From Levilactobacillus zymae DSM 19395 (GTDB lineage: Bacteria; Bacillota; Bacilli; Lactobacillales; Lactobacillaceae), in contig NZ_AZDW01000013.1 in NCBI RefSeq assembly GCF_001434115.1, positions 124,001 to 188,000 of the forward strand: a DNA stretch of 64,000 bases, read 5' to 3'. A program made the position numbers and the translations under genes. Of this stretch, positions 1-10,125 are shown piece by piece. A model generated the notes under the pieces. That model saw only the letters and a list, made by a program, of their open reading frames with translations, did no database searches and was not told where the DNA came from. Each line of letters opens with the position of its first letter. Position 1 is the first letter of the stretch.

Positions 1-79
1 GGTGGTTCAGGTGCTCCAAAAGGGGTACCAATTAAAGGACCGGGTGTTACGGCCAGCCATGGTCGTTGTGGCACAATAA
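1..79 (+). CDS. grpE: GrpE, C-terminal end (partial)
   Basis: Only the last 25 codons and the stop are in the window. In frame 2 they read through the typical GrpE tail (QKGYQLKDRVLRPAMVVVAQ) to a TAA at 77-79. GrpE is the nucleotide exchange factor that releases ADP from DnaK. It lies 35 bp upstream of dnaK, the usual hrcA-grpE-dnaK-dnaJ order, so any HrcA/CIRCE control would lie upstream of the window. The identity rests on the conserved C-terminal beta-domain tail plus position. Confidence 0.9.
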   Translation, partial: VVQVLQKGYQLKDRVLRPAMVVVAQ

Positions 80-114
80 CTAAAAAAATCTAACAATAAA
101 AGAGGGAATTTTTG

Positions 115-2004
115 ATGGCAAGCAACAAAATTATTGGGATTGACTTAGGGACGACGAACTCCGCCGTTGCCGTTTTGGAAGGTAGTACACCAAAGATTAT
201 TGCCAACAAGGAAGGTGCCCGGACGACGCCATCCGTTGTGGCCTTTAAGGACGGGGAAACCCAAGTTGGTGAAGTGGCCAAGCGTCAAGCCATTACCAAC
301 CCGAACACGATTTCATCCATTAAGAGTCACATGGGTGAAGCCGGCTACAAGGTCAGCGTTGACGGCAAGGACTACACGCCAGAACAAATCTCCGCGATGA
401 TTTTGCAACACTTGAAGTCGTTTGCTGAAGACTACATTGGCGATACGGTTTCTCAAGCCGTTATCACGGTGCCAGCCTACTTCAACGATGCCCAACGGCA
501 AGCCACGAAGGATGCTGGGAAGATCGCGGGCTTGGACGTTAAGCGGATCATCAACGAACCAACCGCTGCGGCCTTAGCTTACGGCTTGGACAAGCAAGAT
601 AAAGACGAAAAGATCATGGTCTACGACTTAGGTGGTGGGACGTTTGATGTTTCCATCCTGGACTTAGGGGACGGCGTCTTTGACGTTCTGTCCACTAACG
701 GGGATACCCATTTAGGTGGGGATGACTTTGACCAAAAGATCATGGACTGGTTGATCGCCGGCTTCAAGGAAGAAAACGGTGTTGACTTGTCTAAGGACAA
801 GATGGCCTTACAACGGTTGAAGGATGCGGCTGAAAAGGCTAAGAAGGACCTCTCCGGGGTTACCGAAGCGTCCATCAGCTTGCCATTTATTTCCGCCGGT
901 GCCAACGGTCCATTGCACTTGGAAAAGTCCTTATCCCGGGCTAAGTTCAACGAATTGACCGCTGACTTGGTTGAAAAGACGCGGATTCCAGTGGAAAACG
1001 CCTTGAAGGATGCCGATTTACAAGCCTCCGACGTTGACGTGGTCATCTTAAACGGTGGGTCCACCCGGATTCCAGCCGTGCAAGAAGCCGTTCAAAAGTG
1101 GACCGGTAAGGAACCAAGTCACTCCATCAACCCGGACGAAGCCGTGGCCTTAGGGGCCGCCGTTCAAGGTGGGGTCATCACCGGTGACGTGAAGGACGTT
1201 GTCTTGTTGGATGTCACCCCATTGTCCTTAGGGATTGAAACCATGGGTGGCGTCTTCACCAAGTTGATTGATCGCAACACGACCATTCCAACGAGCAAGT
1301 CGCAAGTCTTCTCCACGGCGGCCGATAACCAACCCGCCGTTGATATCCACGTCTTACAAGGTGAACGGCCAATGGCTGCTGACAACAAGACGTTGGGGAA
1401 CTTCCAACTGACGGACATCCCAGCCGCACCACGTGGGGTTCCTCAAATCCAAGTGACCTTCGATATCGATAAGAACGGGATCGTCAACGTTTCGGCTAAG
1501 GACATGGGGACCAACAAGGAACAAAAGATCACCATCAAGAGTTCCGACGGTCTGTCCGACGACGAAATCGAAAAGATGATGAAGGAAGCCAAGGAAAACG
1601 AAGCGGCCGATAAGCAACGGAAGGAAGAAGTCGACACCAAGAACGAAGTCGACCAACTCCTCTTCCAGACCGACAAGACCTTAAAGGAAGTTAAGGGCAA
1701 GGTTTCCGACGACGAAATCAAGAAGGCTGAAGACGCACGGGATGCTTTAAAGAAGGCCCAAGAAGCCAACAACCTGGACGATATGAAGACCAAGAAGGAT
1801 GACTTAACTAAGATTATCCAAGACCTCTCCGTGAAGTTATACCAACAAGCCCAAAACGCTCAAGGTGGCGCTAACGGAGCCGCTGGTGCGGCCGGTGCTG
1901 CTGGGGCCCAAGGGACTCAAGGCAACGACACGAACAACGGTGGTAAGGATGACAATACCGTTGACGGGGACTTCCACGAGGTTCACGATGACGATAACAA
2001 GTAA
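115..2004 (+). CDS. dnaK: Chaperone protein DnaK (Hsp70)
   Basis: ATP-dependent cytosolic Hsp70 chaperone of 629 residues, usual length. The N-terminal ATPase domain opens with the phosphate-binding [10 protein letters not shown] motif (about residues 6-15) and carries [12 protein letters not shown] near residue 170. The substrate-binding domain follows from about residue 385, then the helical lid. The C-terminal tail is Gly/Ala/Gln/Asn-rich and ends in an acidic [11 protein letters not shown] 115 is preferred over the in-frame TTG at 112 because GAGG at 102-105 then sits 9 nt upstream. DnaK works with the adjacent GrpE and DnaJ. A terminator-like hairpin separates it from dnaJ, which may lower dnaJ expression relative to dnaK. 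Confidence 0.98.
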   Translation: MASNKIIGIDLGTTNSAVAVLEGSTPKIIANKEGARTTPSVVAFKDGETQVGEVAKRQAITNPNTISSIKSHMGEAGYKVSVDGKDYTPEQISAMILQHLKSFAEDYIGDTVSQAVITVPAYFNDAQRQATKDAGKIAGLDVKRIINEPTAAALAYGLDKQDKDEKIMVYDLGGGTFDVSILDLGDGVFDVLSTNGDTHLGGDDFDQKIMDWLIAGFKEENGVDLSKDKMALQRLKDAAEKAKKDLSGVTEASISLPFISAGANGPLHLEKSLSRAKFNELTADLVEKTRIPVENALKDADLQASDVDVVILNGGSTRIPAVQEAVQKWTGKEPSHSINPDEAVALGAAVQGGVITGDVKDVVLLDVTPLSLGIETMGGVFTKLIDRNTTIPTSKSQVFSTAADNQPAVDIHVLQGERPMAADNKTLGNFQLTDIPAAPRGVPQIQVTFDIDKNGIVNVSAKDMGTNKEQKITIKSSDGLSDDEIEKMMKEAKENEAADKQRKEEVDTKNEVDQLLFQTDKTLKEVKGKVSDDEIKKAEDARDALKKAQEANNLDDMKTKKDDLTKIIQDLSVKLYQQAQNAQGGANGAAGAAGAAGAQGTQGNDTNNGGKDDNTVDGDFHEVHDDDNK

Positions 2005-2033
2005 GCCAAGCCAACTTTGAGAATAAGTTAGGG

Positions 2034-2070
2034 CAAAAAGTCAGAGTCCGCGGGGCTTTGGCTTTTTGTT
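2034..2070 (+). terminator. Terminator or attenuator between dnaK and dnaJ
   Basis: A 13-bp stem with two G-U pairs (CAAAAAGTCAGAG at 2034-2046 with CTTTGGCTTTTTG at 2056-2068) ends in a T-rich run. Because dnaJ follows in the same direction, it probably terminates only part of the transcripts. Confidence 0.7.
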
Positions 2071-2131
2071 TCGAGGTATGCTATTCTTACTAGTAGTTTT
2101 TTAATATCGGGATTTGATTGGGAGGAAAACG

Positions 2132-3280
2132 ATGGCGCAAAAGGACTTATATGGTGTACTTGGTGTCTCTAAGGACGCCAGTCAAGACGAAATCAAGAAG
2201 GCCTACCGGAAATTATCCAAGAAGTATCACCCAGACCTTAATAAGGCCCCTGATGCGGCGGAAAAGTTCAAGGAAGTCCAGGACGCTTACGACGTCTTGG
2301 GCGATAAGCAAAAACGGCAAAACTACGACCAATACGGGTCAGCAGACGGTGCGCAAGGCGGCTTCGGTGGCTTTGGCGGCGGTCAAGCTGGCGGTTTTGG
2401 TGGCGGCGGCTTCGGCGGCGGTGGCGGTTTCGACGACATCTTCAACCAATTCTTTGGTGGAGGCGGTCAACGGAACCCGAACGCCCCACGGCCGGGTCGG
2501 GACCTGCAGTACCAGATGAACTTGACCTTTGAAGAAGCCATCTTTGGGAAGAAGACCAAGATCACCTACACCCGTGAGGCACAATGTCACACCTGTGGGG
2601 GCAACGGGGCCAAACCCGGCACCTCACCGGTCACCTGTCACCAATGTGGTGGTTCCGGTTACGTGACTACGGTCACCAACACGCCGTTAGGCCGGATGCA
2701 AAGTCAACAGCCTTGCCCGGTTTGTCACGGAACGGGTCAAGAAATCAAGGAAAAGTGCCCAACCTGTGGTGGGTCGGGTCACGAAGAACAACGGCACGAA
2801 GTGGAAGTCACCATTCCCGCTGGGGTGGACGACGGCCAACAAATGCGGTTGCAGGGTCAAGGTGAGTCCGGCACCAATGGTGGTGGCTACGGGGATCTCT
2901 TCATCATCTTCCAAGTCACGCCTAGCAAGGACTTCCGGCGCGATGGCACCGAAATTTACTTTGACCAACCAATTTCGTTCATTCAAGCAGCCTTGGGTGA
3001 CGACGTTCAGGTCAAGACCGTCCACGGCGACGTCAAGTTGAAGGTGCCCGCCGGCACGCAGGGCGGCACCACGTTCCGGTTACGGGGCAAGGGGGCGCCA
3101 CGGTTGCGTGGTAACGGCAACGGGGACGAACACGTCACCGTGAAGGTCGTGACCCCGAAGAACCTGAACAAGGGGCAACGGGACGCCTTACGGGCCTTCG
3201 CTAAGGCCAGTGGCGAGAACGTCTCCGGCACCGGCAAGGGCAACTTGTTTGACAAGATGCGCGACAAATTCAACGAATAA
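2132..3280 (+). CDS. dnaJ: Chaperone protein DnaJ (Hsp40)
   Basis: Co-chaperone of 382 residues that delivers substrates to DnaK and stimulates its ATPase. The N-terminal J domain has the HPD tripeptide (KKYHPDLN, near residue 30). A long Gly/Phe-rich linker covers about residues 70-115. The zinc-binding domain has all four CxxCxGxG repeats ([32 protein letters not shown]), followed by the C-terminal peptide-binding domain. ATG 2132 is chosen because GGAGG at 2121-2125 is 6-7 nt upstream; an in-frame TTG at 2114 has no such site. It is the last gene of the grpE-dnaK-dnaJ cluster. Confidence 0.98.
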   Translation: MAQKDLYGVLGVSKDASQDEIKKAYRKLSKKYHPDLNKAPDAAEKFKEVQDAYDVLGDKQKRQNYDQYGSADGAQGGFGGFGGGQAGGFGGGGFGGGGGFDDIFNQFFGGGGQRNPNAPRPGRDLQYQMNLTFEEAIFGKKTKITYTREAQCHTCGGNGAKPGTSPVTCHQCGGSGYVTTVTNTPLGRMQSQQPCPVCHGTGQEIKEKCPTCGGSGHEEQRHEVEVTIPAGVDDGQQMRLQGQGESGTNGGGYGDLFIIFQVTPSKDFRRDGTEIYFDQPISFIQAALGDDVQVKTVHGDVKLKVPAGTQGGTTFRLRGKGAPRLRGNGNGDEHVTVKVVTPKNLNKGQRDALRAFAKASGENVSGTGKGNLFDKMRDKFNE

Positions 3281-3321
3281 ATAGTAATTGAGACAGGGAC
3301 TGGTGTGGGTTTTAACCAGTC

Positions 3322-3354
3322 AAGGCTACTGAAAGTGTTCAGTAGCCTTTTTTT
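3322..3354 (+). terminator. Terminator of the dnaK-dnaJ operon
   Basis: Perfect 12-bp stem AAGGCTACTGAA / TTCAGTAGCCTT with a 4-nt loop, followed by a run of T. Confidence 0.95.
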
Positions 3355-3455
3355 GGTCACTCAATTAACTAAAGATTCCAAAATGAAAAGAAACTATTAA
3401 GGTTGAGCGGTGTTATTTGCAATCCGGTTTTGGCAATGATAACCTCAGACTATAA

Positions 3456-3587
3456 GCAATGACCGGAAACTTCGGGATTGCCTGCGCGCCTCTTGCTTCT
3501 CGGGAGAACCAAGAGCGACGTATTTGATCGACACCGACTACGGGGACGTTAGGAATGTTAAGTCGGGAAATTTGGGGGTGAAAACTC
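3456..3587 (+). promoter_or_regulatory. Structured 5' leader of the dlt operon (three hairpins)
   Basis: Three consecutive inverted repeats precede dltX: 3456-3481 (GCAAT/ATTGC, then CCG/CGG); 3490-3515 (CTCTTG/CAAGAG with inner TTCTC/GAGAA); and 3534-3566 (CCGACT/AGTCGG enclosing ACGTT/AATGT). The third ends just before the GGGGGTG ribosome site. No T-box motif and no terminator T-run are visible. TTGGCA at 3430 and TATAAG at 3451 could be a weak promoter, but that would put the first hairpin at the transcription start. I do not recognise this as a known riboswitch class. Confidence 0.5.
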
Positions 3588-3737
3588 ATGCGCACAAAGT
3601 GGCTGGCAATTTGGCATCAGCCAGTGGTCGCCTTCATTGGCTGGACCGTTTTCTACTTTGCGATTTTAATGGCGTTAGTTTATTTGTACGGCTATAGTGG
3701 CCTGAACAGTACGACATTTATCTATAATGAGTTTTAA
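3588..3737 (+). CDS. dltX: DltX, small membrane protein of the D-alanylation operon
   Basis: A 49-residue protein translated directly from the sequence. It has one hydrophobic membrane segment (about residues 13-35) and ends with the family signature TFIYNEF. DltX is the short protein encoded before dltA in many Bacillota. Its C-terminal motif is proposed to take part in handing D-alanine to teichoic acid at the membrane. The ATG at 3588 has GGGGGTG at 3574-3580. It is followed 40 bp later by dltA, giving the standard order dltX-A-B-C-D. The C-terminal motif and the position make the identification secure despite the small size. Confidence 0.93.
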   Translation: MRTKWLAIWHQPVVAFIGWTVFYFAILMALVYLYGYSGLNSTTFIYNEF

Positions 3738-3777
3738 ACGGAGTAATTGAAAATTGAATTCTTTGGGGGGATAAAGA

Positions 3778-5304
3778 TTGATTGAGAACATGATCACGAC
3801 AATCGACCGAATTGCAACACAAGATCCAGATCGACTGGTTTACGATGATTTGGGTCACACGAACACGTACGGGGAATTGAAACAGTATTCCGATGCTTTG
3901 GCGGCGCATTTGGACGCCATGCAATTACCACGTGAAGCCCCCATCTTAGTCTACGGGGGTCAAACTTTTAACATGATGGCGACGTTTCTGGGCATCGTCA
4001 AGAGTGGGCACGCCTACGCGCCGATTGATACCCACTCACCACTAGAACGGATTACCACGATTAACGACATTGCCCATCCGGCAGCCGCCATCGCGGTAGC
4101 GGCCTTACCGACCGACCTACCGGGTACCGCGGTAATCACGCCAGACAATTTACAAACGATTTTTGAAAAACCCGTAACGGACTACCGCGTGGATCACGCG
4201 GTCAGTGGGGATGAGACCTACTACATCATCTTCACGTCCGGGACCACGGGGAAGCCTAAAGGGGTCCAAATTTCACACACCAACTTATTAAGTTACGTGA
4301 ATTGGATGCTGAGTGACGATTTCGACCTGCCACAGCGACCACGGACCTTGTCCCAAGCCCCATACTCGTTTGACCTGTCCGTGATGGACTGGGGACCGAC
4401 CTTAGCGGGTGGCGGGACGCTGGTGGCGTTGCCGAAAAAGGTGACGGATAACTTTAAGGAACTGTTTGAAACGTTACCGCAGATGAACTTGAACGTCTGG
4501 GTCTCCACCCCGTCATTCATGGATATCTGCTTACTGGAACCGACGTTTGACGCCGCACACTATCCGGACCTGCAACGGTTCCTGTTCTGTGGTGAAGAGT
4601 TAACCCACGCCACGGCGCAGGCCCTGCATCAACGGTTCCCGCAAGCGCGAATCTTTAACACTTACGGCCCGACGGAAACCACGGTGGCGGTCACCCAAGT
4701 CGAAATCACGGGTCAAATCCTCGCCGATTATCCGCGGTTACCGATTGGGTACGCCAAGGACGACACCACCATTAAGGTCGTGGACGACCAACTCAACGAG
4801 GTGCCCGCCGGTACGGAAGGCGAGATCCTGATCAGTGGTCCGTCGATGTCGAAGGGTTACCTGAACAACCCCGAAAAGACGGCTAAGGCGTTTATCACCT
4901 GGCACGGCCAACAAGTTTACCGCGCGGGTGACTTAGGGGTACAACTGGAAAACGGCTTGATTATGTACCGTGGGCGAACGGACTTTCAAATCAAGCTCCA
5001 CGGCTACCGAATCGAATTGGAAGAGGTGAACCACTACCTGTCCCAAGAAGAACACATCCAAGTGGGGGTCGCGGTACCGAAGTATAACCGCGACCACAAG
5101 GTTAGCCAGTTGGTCGCCTGGGTCGTTCCGGCCGCTCAAGAGTTGAGTGGCTTGGCGTTGACCAAGGCCATCAAGGAAAATCTGCAGGGTGGCGACATGA
5201 TGGAATACATGATTCCACAACGGTTCGTCTACAAAGAAAGCTTACCGATGACCCCCAACGGCAAGGTTGACATTAAATCTATTATTGCCGAGGTTAATCA
5301 GTAA
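3778..5304 (+). CDS. dltA: D-alanine--D-alanyl carrier protein ligase DltA
   Basis: Cytosolic adenylation enzyme of 508 residues. It activates D-alanine with ATP and loads it onto the phosphopantetheine arm of DltC for teichoic acid D-alanylation. Adenylate-forming motifs are in order: the P-loop FTSGTTGKPKG (about residue 152), NTYGPTETT (about 297), YRAGDLG (about 381) and the C-terminal NGKVDIK with the catalytic lysine (about 494). TTG 3778 is the likely start because the GGGGGG run at 3765-3770 is 7 nt away; the next ATG (3790) would be 19 nt away. The stop overlaps the dltB start (TAATG), indicating translational coupling. Confidence 0.97.
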   Translation: MIENMITTIDRIATQDPDRLVYDDLGHTNTYGELKQYSDALAAHLDAMQLPREAPILVYGGQTFNMMATFLGIVKSGHAYAPIDTHSPLERITTINDIAHPAAAIAVAALPTDLPGTAVITPDNLQTIFEKPVTDYRVDHAVSGDETYYIIFTSGTTGKPKGVQISHTNLLSYVNWMLSDDFDLPQRPRTLSQAPYSFDLSVMDWGPTLAGGGTLVALPKKVTDNFKELFETLPQMNLNVWVSTPSFMDICLLEPTFDAAHYPDLQRFLFCGEELTHATAQALHQRFPQARIFNTYGPTETTVAVTQVEITGQILADYPRLPIGYAKDDTTIKVVDDQLNEVPAGTEGEILISGPSMSKGYLNNPEKTAKAFITWHGQQVYRAGDLGVQLENGLIMYRGRTDFQIKLHGYRIELEEVNHYLSQEEHIQVGVAVPKYNRDHKVSQLVAWVVPAAQELSGLALTKAIKENLQGGDMMEYMIPQRFVYKESLPMTPNGKVDIKSIIAEVNQ

Positions 5305-6515
5305 TGCTGTCATTTGAACCATACGGGAACCCCACTTACTTCGCCTTACTAGGGGTGGCCCTGTTGCCATTGATGATCGGCTTGTTATACGGCAAACGCT
5401 CACGACTATACGAAACGTTGATTTCAATCTTCTTTCTGGTCTTGACCTTTGGGGGACCGAAGTGGACGCAGGGAATTGCCCTGATTATCTACATTTTGTA
5501 TGAAGTGATGTTGACCTGGGGGTACGCCGTTTACCGTAAACAAAAGAATTCGGGACCAGTCTTCTACCTGATGGTGATCCTGGCGATCCTGCCGCTGACC
5601 GTGGTCAAGGTCACGCCGGCCGTGGAAAACGGCCAAGCGTCGTTAATTGGGTTCTTAGGAATCAGTTACCTGACGTTTAGAGCGGTCCAGACCATGATGG
5701 AAACGCGGGATGGCACGTTAAAGGATTACCAAGTCATGACGTTCTTGCAATTTATGCTCTTCTTCCCCACCATTTCATCCGGGCCAATTGACCGTTACCG
5801 GCGCTTCGAAAAGGATTACCGGTCGGTGCCGGACCGGGCGACCTATCTGGGGATGGTGCAAAAAGGGGTCCGTTACATCTTCGTGGGCTTCCTGTACAAG
5901 TTCTTATTGGCGTACTACTTCGGGTCCATTCTGATGCCGAAACTGCAGGTCATGGCAATGCATTCTCGCGGTGGGTTTATGGACCTGTCGTGGCCGGTAC
6001 TGGGGTACATGTATGCGTACAGTGCCGATTTGTTCTTTGACTTCGCCGGGTACAGTTTGTTTGCCGTCGGGACCTCGTATCTGATGGGGATCGCGACGCC
6101 GATGAACTTCAAGCAACCTTGGCGTTCGCCGAACATCAAGGACTTCTGGAACCGGTGGCACATTACCTTGTCCTTCTGGTTCCGGGACTTCATCTATATG
6201 CGGTTGGTCTTCTGGTTCATGAAGCACCGGGTGTTCAAGAGTCCACGGACCACGGCCAACGTGACCTACATTATTAACATGTTGGTCATGGGATTCTGGC
6301 ACGGGGTCACGTGGTACTACATCACCTACGGGCTCTTCCACGGGGTAGCGCTGGTCATCAACGATGCCTGGCTACGCTACAAGAAGAAGCACCGGCAAAG
6401 TGTGCCGCACAACCGCTTTACGCAGCTGTTTGCCATTTTCTTAACGGCGAACTTGGTCTGCTTTAGTTTCCTGATCTTCTCAGGATTCTTAAATACACTC
6501 TGGTTTACCAAATAA
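5304..6515 (+). CDS. dltB: D-alanyl transfer protein DltB (MBOAT family)
   Basis: Polytopic membrane O-acyltransferase of 403 residues with many hydrophobic segments. It moves D-alanine from DltC across the membrane towards DltX/DltD and teichoic acid. The MBOAT signature lies near the C-terminus: FWHGVTWYY with His about residue 333, and GLFHG with His about 346. Upstream are the family motifs FPTISSGPIDRYRRF and FWNRWHITLSFWFRDF. Its ATG overlaps the dltA stop codon. The length is normal and nothing appears truncated. Confidence 0.97.
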   Translation: MLSFEPYGNPTYFALLGVALLPLMIGLLYGKRSRLYETLISIFFLVLTFGGPKWTQGIALIIYILYEVMLTWGYAVYRKQKNSGPVFYLMVILAILPLTVVKVTPAVENGQASLIGFLGISYLTFRAVQTMMETRDGTLKDYQVMTFLQFMLFFPTISSGPIDRYRRFEKDYRSVPDRATYLGMVQKGVRYIFVGFLYKFLLAYYFGSILMPKLQVMAMHSRGGFMDLSWPVLGYMYAYSADLFFDFAGYSLFAVGTSYLMGIATPMNFKQPWRSPNIKDFWNRWHITLSFWFRDFIYMRLVFWFMKHRVFKSPRTTANVTYIINMLVMGFWHGVTWYYITYGLFHGVALVINDAWLRYKKKHRQSVPHNRFTQLFAIFLTANLVCFSFLIFSGFLNTLWFTK

Positions 6516-6557
6516 TAAAAATATGGAGTATTCAATTTCATTTAGGGGGAAATTATC

Positions 6558-6791
6558 ATGGATGTAAAAGAAACTGTTTTGTCAATCTTATCAGATTTAA
6601 CGGGGAACGATGTTAGTGGTGCCATGGACGATAACCTGTTCGATAGCGGGTTATTAGACTCCATGGGTTCCGTGCAACTCTTATTGCAATTACAAAGCCA
6701 ACTGGGCGTTAGCGTGCCAGTTTCCGAATTTGAGCGGTCAGAGTGGGACACGCCCAACAAGATCGTTAAGAAAGTCGAAAGTCTGGCTTAA
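6558..6791 (+). CDS. dltC: D-alanyl carrier protein DltC
   Basis: A 77-residue acidic acyl-carrier protein. The phosphopantetheine attachment serine is Ser35 in [11 protein letters not shown]. DltA loads D-alanine on the arm and DltB receives it. The start follows an AGGGGGAAA ribosome site, 42 bp after dltB. The gene ends three bases before dltD, so the operon is compact. Confidence 0.97.
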   Translation: MDVKETVLSILSDLTGNDVSGAMDDNLFDSGLLDSMGSVQLLLQLQSQLGVSVPVSEFERSEWDTPNKIVKKVESLA

Positions 6792-6794
6792 TCA

Positions 6795-8084
6795 ATGGCG
6801 AAGCGACTGCTACGGATCTTTGGTCCGTTAATTCTCGCGGCGATTCTGGTTCTTGCGATTTTAGTATCACCGGTGACTTTCGGTTTTAAACACGTCAGTG
6901 CGGGTGAGGAACGACAAGCTGCCGTTTCGTTATCACCCAACGTTTTAAAGGGGAAACGCATCAAGGAAGCGGCCTTAAAGGAAAACTATGTCCCGTTCTT
7001 CGGGTCTTCCGAATGGTCCCGAATTGATCCCATGCACCCCTCGGTTCTAGCCCAAAAGTATCATCGGGATTACCGTCCATTTCTCTTGGGGGCGCGGGGG
7101 ACGCAATCGTTAACGCAATTCTTCGTCATGCAAAACATTCAGGGCGAATTGCGTAACAAGAAAGCGGTCTTCGTGGTTTCTCCGCAATGGTTTGTGAAGG
7201 ACGGGACCCGGAAGGATGCTTTTGCCTTCTACTATTCTCAACTGCAGACGGCAGAATGGTTATCCCATTACCGCCACGATGCGATTGACCAGTACGCGGC
7301 GCAACGGCTGTTACAGATGCCGGTTGCCAAGTCTGATCACTTCATCTATGCGGCGCTGCAACGCGTGGCCTCCGGGAAGTCGTTGACCGATTATCAACGC
7401 TTCTATCTGCGGACGAAGATGAACATGCTGACGCAAGAAGATCAATTCTTCTCCGGAATCAACCTCCCATCGCAGAATTGGAACAAGGTTAACCAGCAAG
7501 CAAAGAAGTTACCCACTCAATATTCTTATGCCAAGCTGGATAAACTAGCCGGTCAGATTGGTCAGGAACAGACGGGGAATAACCGGTTCCGGATTAGTGA
7601 TACCTTCTACAACCAAGGTCTGAAGCAAGAACTGAAGACCGGTAAGTTGCAAGGCTTCCAACGGAACTTAAGTTACACGCAGTCGCCGGAATTTGGCGAC
7701 TTCCAGTTAGTCCTTGATCAGTTTGCGCGTTTGAACACCAACGTGATGTTCATCATTCCGCCGGTTAACGACCGGTGGGCGAAGTACACGGGCTTGTCGC
7801 AGAAAATGCTGCGGCAGTTCGACCAAAAGATTCGTTACCAACTGCAGTCACAAGGGTTTAACAACATTTGTGACCTCAGCAGTAAGGGCAACGTGCCGTA
7901 CTTCATGACGGATACCATTCACTTGGGTTGGCGGGGCTGGTTAGCGGTTGACCAAAAGGTTGATCCGTTCTTAACTAAGACCCAGGCACAACCGAAGTAT
8001 CGGATTAATGATAAATTCTACTCGCAGAAGTGGCAGCAACTGGATCCAACGCAGTTAGCGGCTTACGAAGCGACGACGAAGTAA
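6795..8084 (+). CDS. dltD: D-alanyl-lipoteichoic acid biosynthesis protein DltD
   Basis: Membrane-anchored protein of 429 residues with one N-terminal signal-anchor (about residues 8-27) and an extracytoplasmic SGNH-like domain. It completes the outside step of teichoic acid D-alanylation. The nucleophile is probably the first Ser of GSSEWSR (about residue 71), and the catalytic Asp/His lie in TDTIHLGWRGW near the C-terminus; this assignment follows the family. Last gene of dltXABCD, closed by a terminator. A close paralogue stands alone at 44340-45626. Confidence 0.96.
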   Translation: MAKRLLRIFGPLILAAILVLAILVSPVTFGFKHVSAGEERQAAVSLSPNVLKGKRIKEAALKENYVPFFGSSEWSRIDPMHPSVLAQKYHRDYRPFLLGARGTQSLTQFFVMQNIQGELRNKKAVFVVSPQWFVKDGTRKDAFAFYYSQLQTAEWLSHYRHDAIDQYAAQRLLQMPVAKSDHFIYAALQRVASGKSLTDYQRFYLRTKMNMLTQEDQFFSGINLPSQNWNKVNQQAKKLPTQYSYAKLDKLAGQIGQEQTGNNRFRISDTFYNQGLKQELKTGKLQGFQRNLSYTQSPEFGDFQLVLDQFARLNTNVMFIIPPVNDRWAKYTGLSQKMLRQFDQKIRYQLQSQGFNNICDLSSKGNVPYFMTDTIHLGWRGWLAVDQKVDPFLTKTQAQPKYRINDKFYSQKWQQLDPTQLAAYEATTK

Positions 8085-8088
8085 CGTG

Positions 8089-8121
8089 AAGAGAGTTTGG
8101 CGGTGGCCAGACTCTCTTTTG
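8089..8121 (+). terminator. Terminator of the dlt operon
   Basis: 12-bp stem AGAGAGTTTGGC / GCCAGACTCTCT with one G-U pair and a GGTG loop, followed by TTTT. Confidence 0.93.
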
Positions 8122-8139
8122 CTGTCTCGGGCGCGGCGT

Positions 8140-8168
8140 TTGTACTTCCCGACCAGGGTTGGTATAAT
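8140..8168 (+). promoter_or_regulatory. Promoter of lepA
   Basis: TTGTAC (8140-8145) and a perfect TATAAT (8163-8168), 17 bp apart, 36 bp before the start codon. Confidence 0.8.
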
Positions 8169-8204
8169 TATCGAGATATGGTGTTTAGGAAAGTAGGAAA
8201 ATAA

Positions 8205-10037
8205 ATGGACCTGGAAAAATTAAAGCAACATCAAAAATACATTCGGAACTTTTCCATCGTGGCCCACATCGACCACGGGAAATCGACCCTGGCGGACCGG
8301 ATTCTGGAAATGACGGATACGGTCTCGAAGCGCGATATGCAGGATCAGATCCTGGATAACATGGACCTGGAACGCGAACGGGGCATTACGATTAAATTAA
8401 ACGCGGTCGAATTGACTTACCACGCCAAAGACGGGCACGACTACGAGTTTCACCTGATTGACACCCCGGGACACGTGGACTTCTCCTACGAGGTCTCCCG
8501 GAGTTTAGCGGCCTGTGAAGGCGCCGTTTTGGTGGTGGACGCCGCCCAAGGGGTCGAAGCCCAGACGCTCGCCAACGTGTATCTGGCGTTAGACGACAAC
8601 CTAGAAATCGTGCCGGTCATCAATAAGATTGATTTACCATCGGCGGACCCGGACAAGGTCAAAAAAGAAATCGAAGACGTGATCGGGTTAGATGCGTCCG
8701 ACGCCGTCTTGGCCAGTGCCAAGCAGGGCATCGGCATCGAAGACCTCTTGGAACAAATCGTGGCCAAGGTTCCGGCGCCGAGTGGCGACCTGGACGCGCC
8801 GTTAAAGGCGTTGGTTTTCGATTCGGTTTACGATGATTACCGCGGGGTCGTGTTAAGTGTGCGGGTCTATGACGGGACCGTCCAACCGGGTGACAAGATT
8901 CGGATGATGAACAGTGAGACCGAATACGAAGTGACTGAGGTGGGCGTCAACTCGCCCAATCCGCTCAGCCGCGATTACCTGATTGCCGGTGACGTGGGTT
9001 ACATCACGGCCAGCATCAAGGACATTACGGAGACCCGAGTCGGGGATACCGTGACCAACGCGGAAGACCCGGCGGCTAAGGCGTTACCGGGTTACCGGGA
9101 AATGAACCCGATGGTCTACGCCGGGTTGTACCCCACGGACAACGCCAAGCTAAACGATTTACGGGAAGCCTTGGAGAAATTGAAGCTCAACGATGCGGCG
9201 CTGGAATTTGAACCAGAATCCTCGCAGGCCTTGGGCTTCGGGTTTCGATGTGGCTTCTTGGGCATGTTGCACATGGATGTGGTGCAGGAACGGTTGGAAC
9301 GGGAGTTTAACCTCGACCTGATCACCACGGCGCCGTCCGTGACGTACCACGCTTATTTGACCGATGGGACCATGAAAGAGGTCGAAAACCCGGCGGAAAT
9401 GCCGGAAGCCTCGGCCATCAAGAAGATTGAGGAACCCATCGTGAAGGCGACCATCATGGCACCTAACGAGTACGTGGGGGCGGTCATGGAACTCTGCCAA
9501 CACCGGCGGGGCCAATTCTTGACCATGGAATACCTGGACGATTACCGGGTCAACATCATCTACAACATGCCGTTATCCGAAATCATTTTCGACTTTTTCG
9601 ATAAGTTGAAGTCCAGTACGCGGGGTTACGCCTCTCTGGACTACGAAATGAACGGGTATCAGGAAAGTGACCTGGTTAAGATTGACTTACTGCTAAACGG
9701 CGACAAGGTCGATGCGTTGAGCTTTATCGCGCACCGCACGTTCGCGGCGCAACGGGGTCGAGAAATCGCCAGTCGTTTGAAGGGCATCATTCCACGGCAA
9801 AACTTCGAAATTCCGATTCAGGCGGCCATTGGGGCGAAAATCATCGCGCGAACGACCATCAAGGCCTACCGGAAGGACGTCACGGCGCACCTGTATGGTG
9901 GGGACCGTACGCGGCGGATGAAGCTGTTGGAGAAACAGAAAGCCGGGAAGAAACGCATGAAGGCCGTGGGCCGCGTGGATATTCCGCAAGAAGCCTTCAT
10001 GGCAGTTTTGAAGACGGACGAGGACGAAACGAAATAA
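8205..10037 (+). CDS. lepA: Elongation factor 4 (LepA), ribosomal back-translocase GTPase
   Basis: Translation GTPase of 610 residues, full length. G1 is AHIDHGKST (about residues 20-28), the switch is RERGITI, G3 is DTPGH and G4 is NKID. Domain II and the EF-G-like III/V domains follow, and the protein ends in the LepA-specific basic C-terminal domain ([18 protein letters not shown]). EF4 acts on stalled or mistranslocated ribosomes, especially under ionic or pH stress. Single-gene unit with its own promoter and terminator. Confidence 0.98.
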   Translation: MDLEKLKQHQKYIRNFSIVAHIDHGKSTLADRILEMTDTVSKRDMQDQILDNMDLERERGITIKLNAVELTYHAKDGHDYEFHLIDTPGHVDFSYEVSRSLAACEGAVLVVDAAQGVEAQTLANVYLALDDNLEIVPVINKIDLPSADPDKVKKEIEDVIGLDASDAVLASAKQGIGIEDLLEQIVAKVPAPSGDLDAPLKALVFDSVYDDYRGVVLSVRVYDGTVQPGDKIRMMNSETEYEVTEVGVNSPNPLSRDYLIAGDVGYITASIKDITETRVGDTVTNAEDPAAKALPGYREMNPMVYAGLYPTDNAKLNDLREALEKLKLNDAALEFEPESSQALGFGFRCGFLGMLHMDVVQERLEREFNLDLITTAPSVTYHAYLTDGTMKEVENPAEMPEASAIKKIEEPIVKATIMAPNEYVGAVMELCQHRRGQFLTMEYLDDYRVNIIYNMPLSEIIFDFFDKLKSSTRGYASLDYEMNGYQESDLVKIDLLLNGDKVDALSFIAHRTFAAQRGREIASRLKGIIPRQNFEIPIQAAIGAKIIARTTIKAYRKDVTAHLYGGDRTRRMKLLEKQKAGKKRMKAVGRVDIPQEAFMAVLKTDEDETK

Positions 10038-10060
10038 GAAACACTATTGTATTAATGTTA

Positions 10061-10107
10061 AGATCCGGATTCTGATGGTAACTTACCATCAGAATCCGGA
10101 TCTTTTT
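10061..10107 (+). terminator. Terminator of lepA
   Basis: A 21-bp perfect inverted repeat (arms 10061-10081 and 10083-10103, starting AGATCCGGATTC) followed by TTTTT. It also marks the boundary to the AT-rich accessory region. Confidence 0.93.
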
Positions 10108-10125
10108 ATCTATTCTCCCACATTC

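Noticed and set aside
621-1064. Minus-strand 147-codon frame inside dnaK
   Set aside because: Shadow of the dnaK coding strand caused by codon bias; the same applies to the long antisense frames in clpB, rel and nfo.
3361-3587. T-box riboswitch in front of the dlt operon
   Set aside because: No AGGGTGG-type T-box motif and no terminator T-run are present, so the leader is of another kind.
3413-3595. Minus-strand 60-codon frame over the dltX leader
   Set aside because: No ribosome site and no recognisable protein features; the sequence is better explained by leader hairpins.
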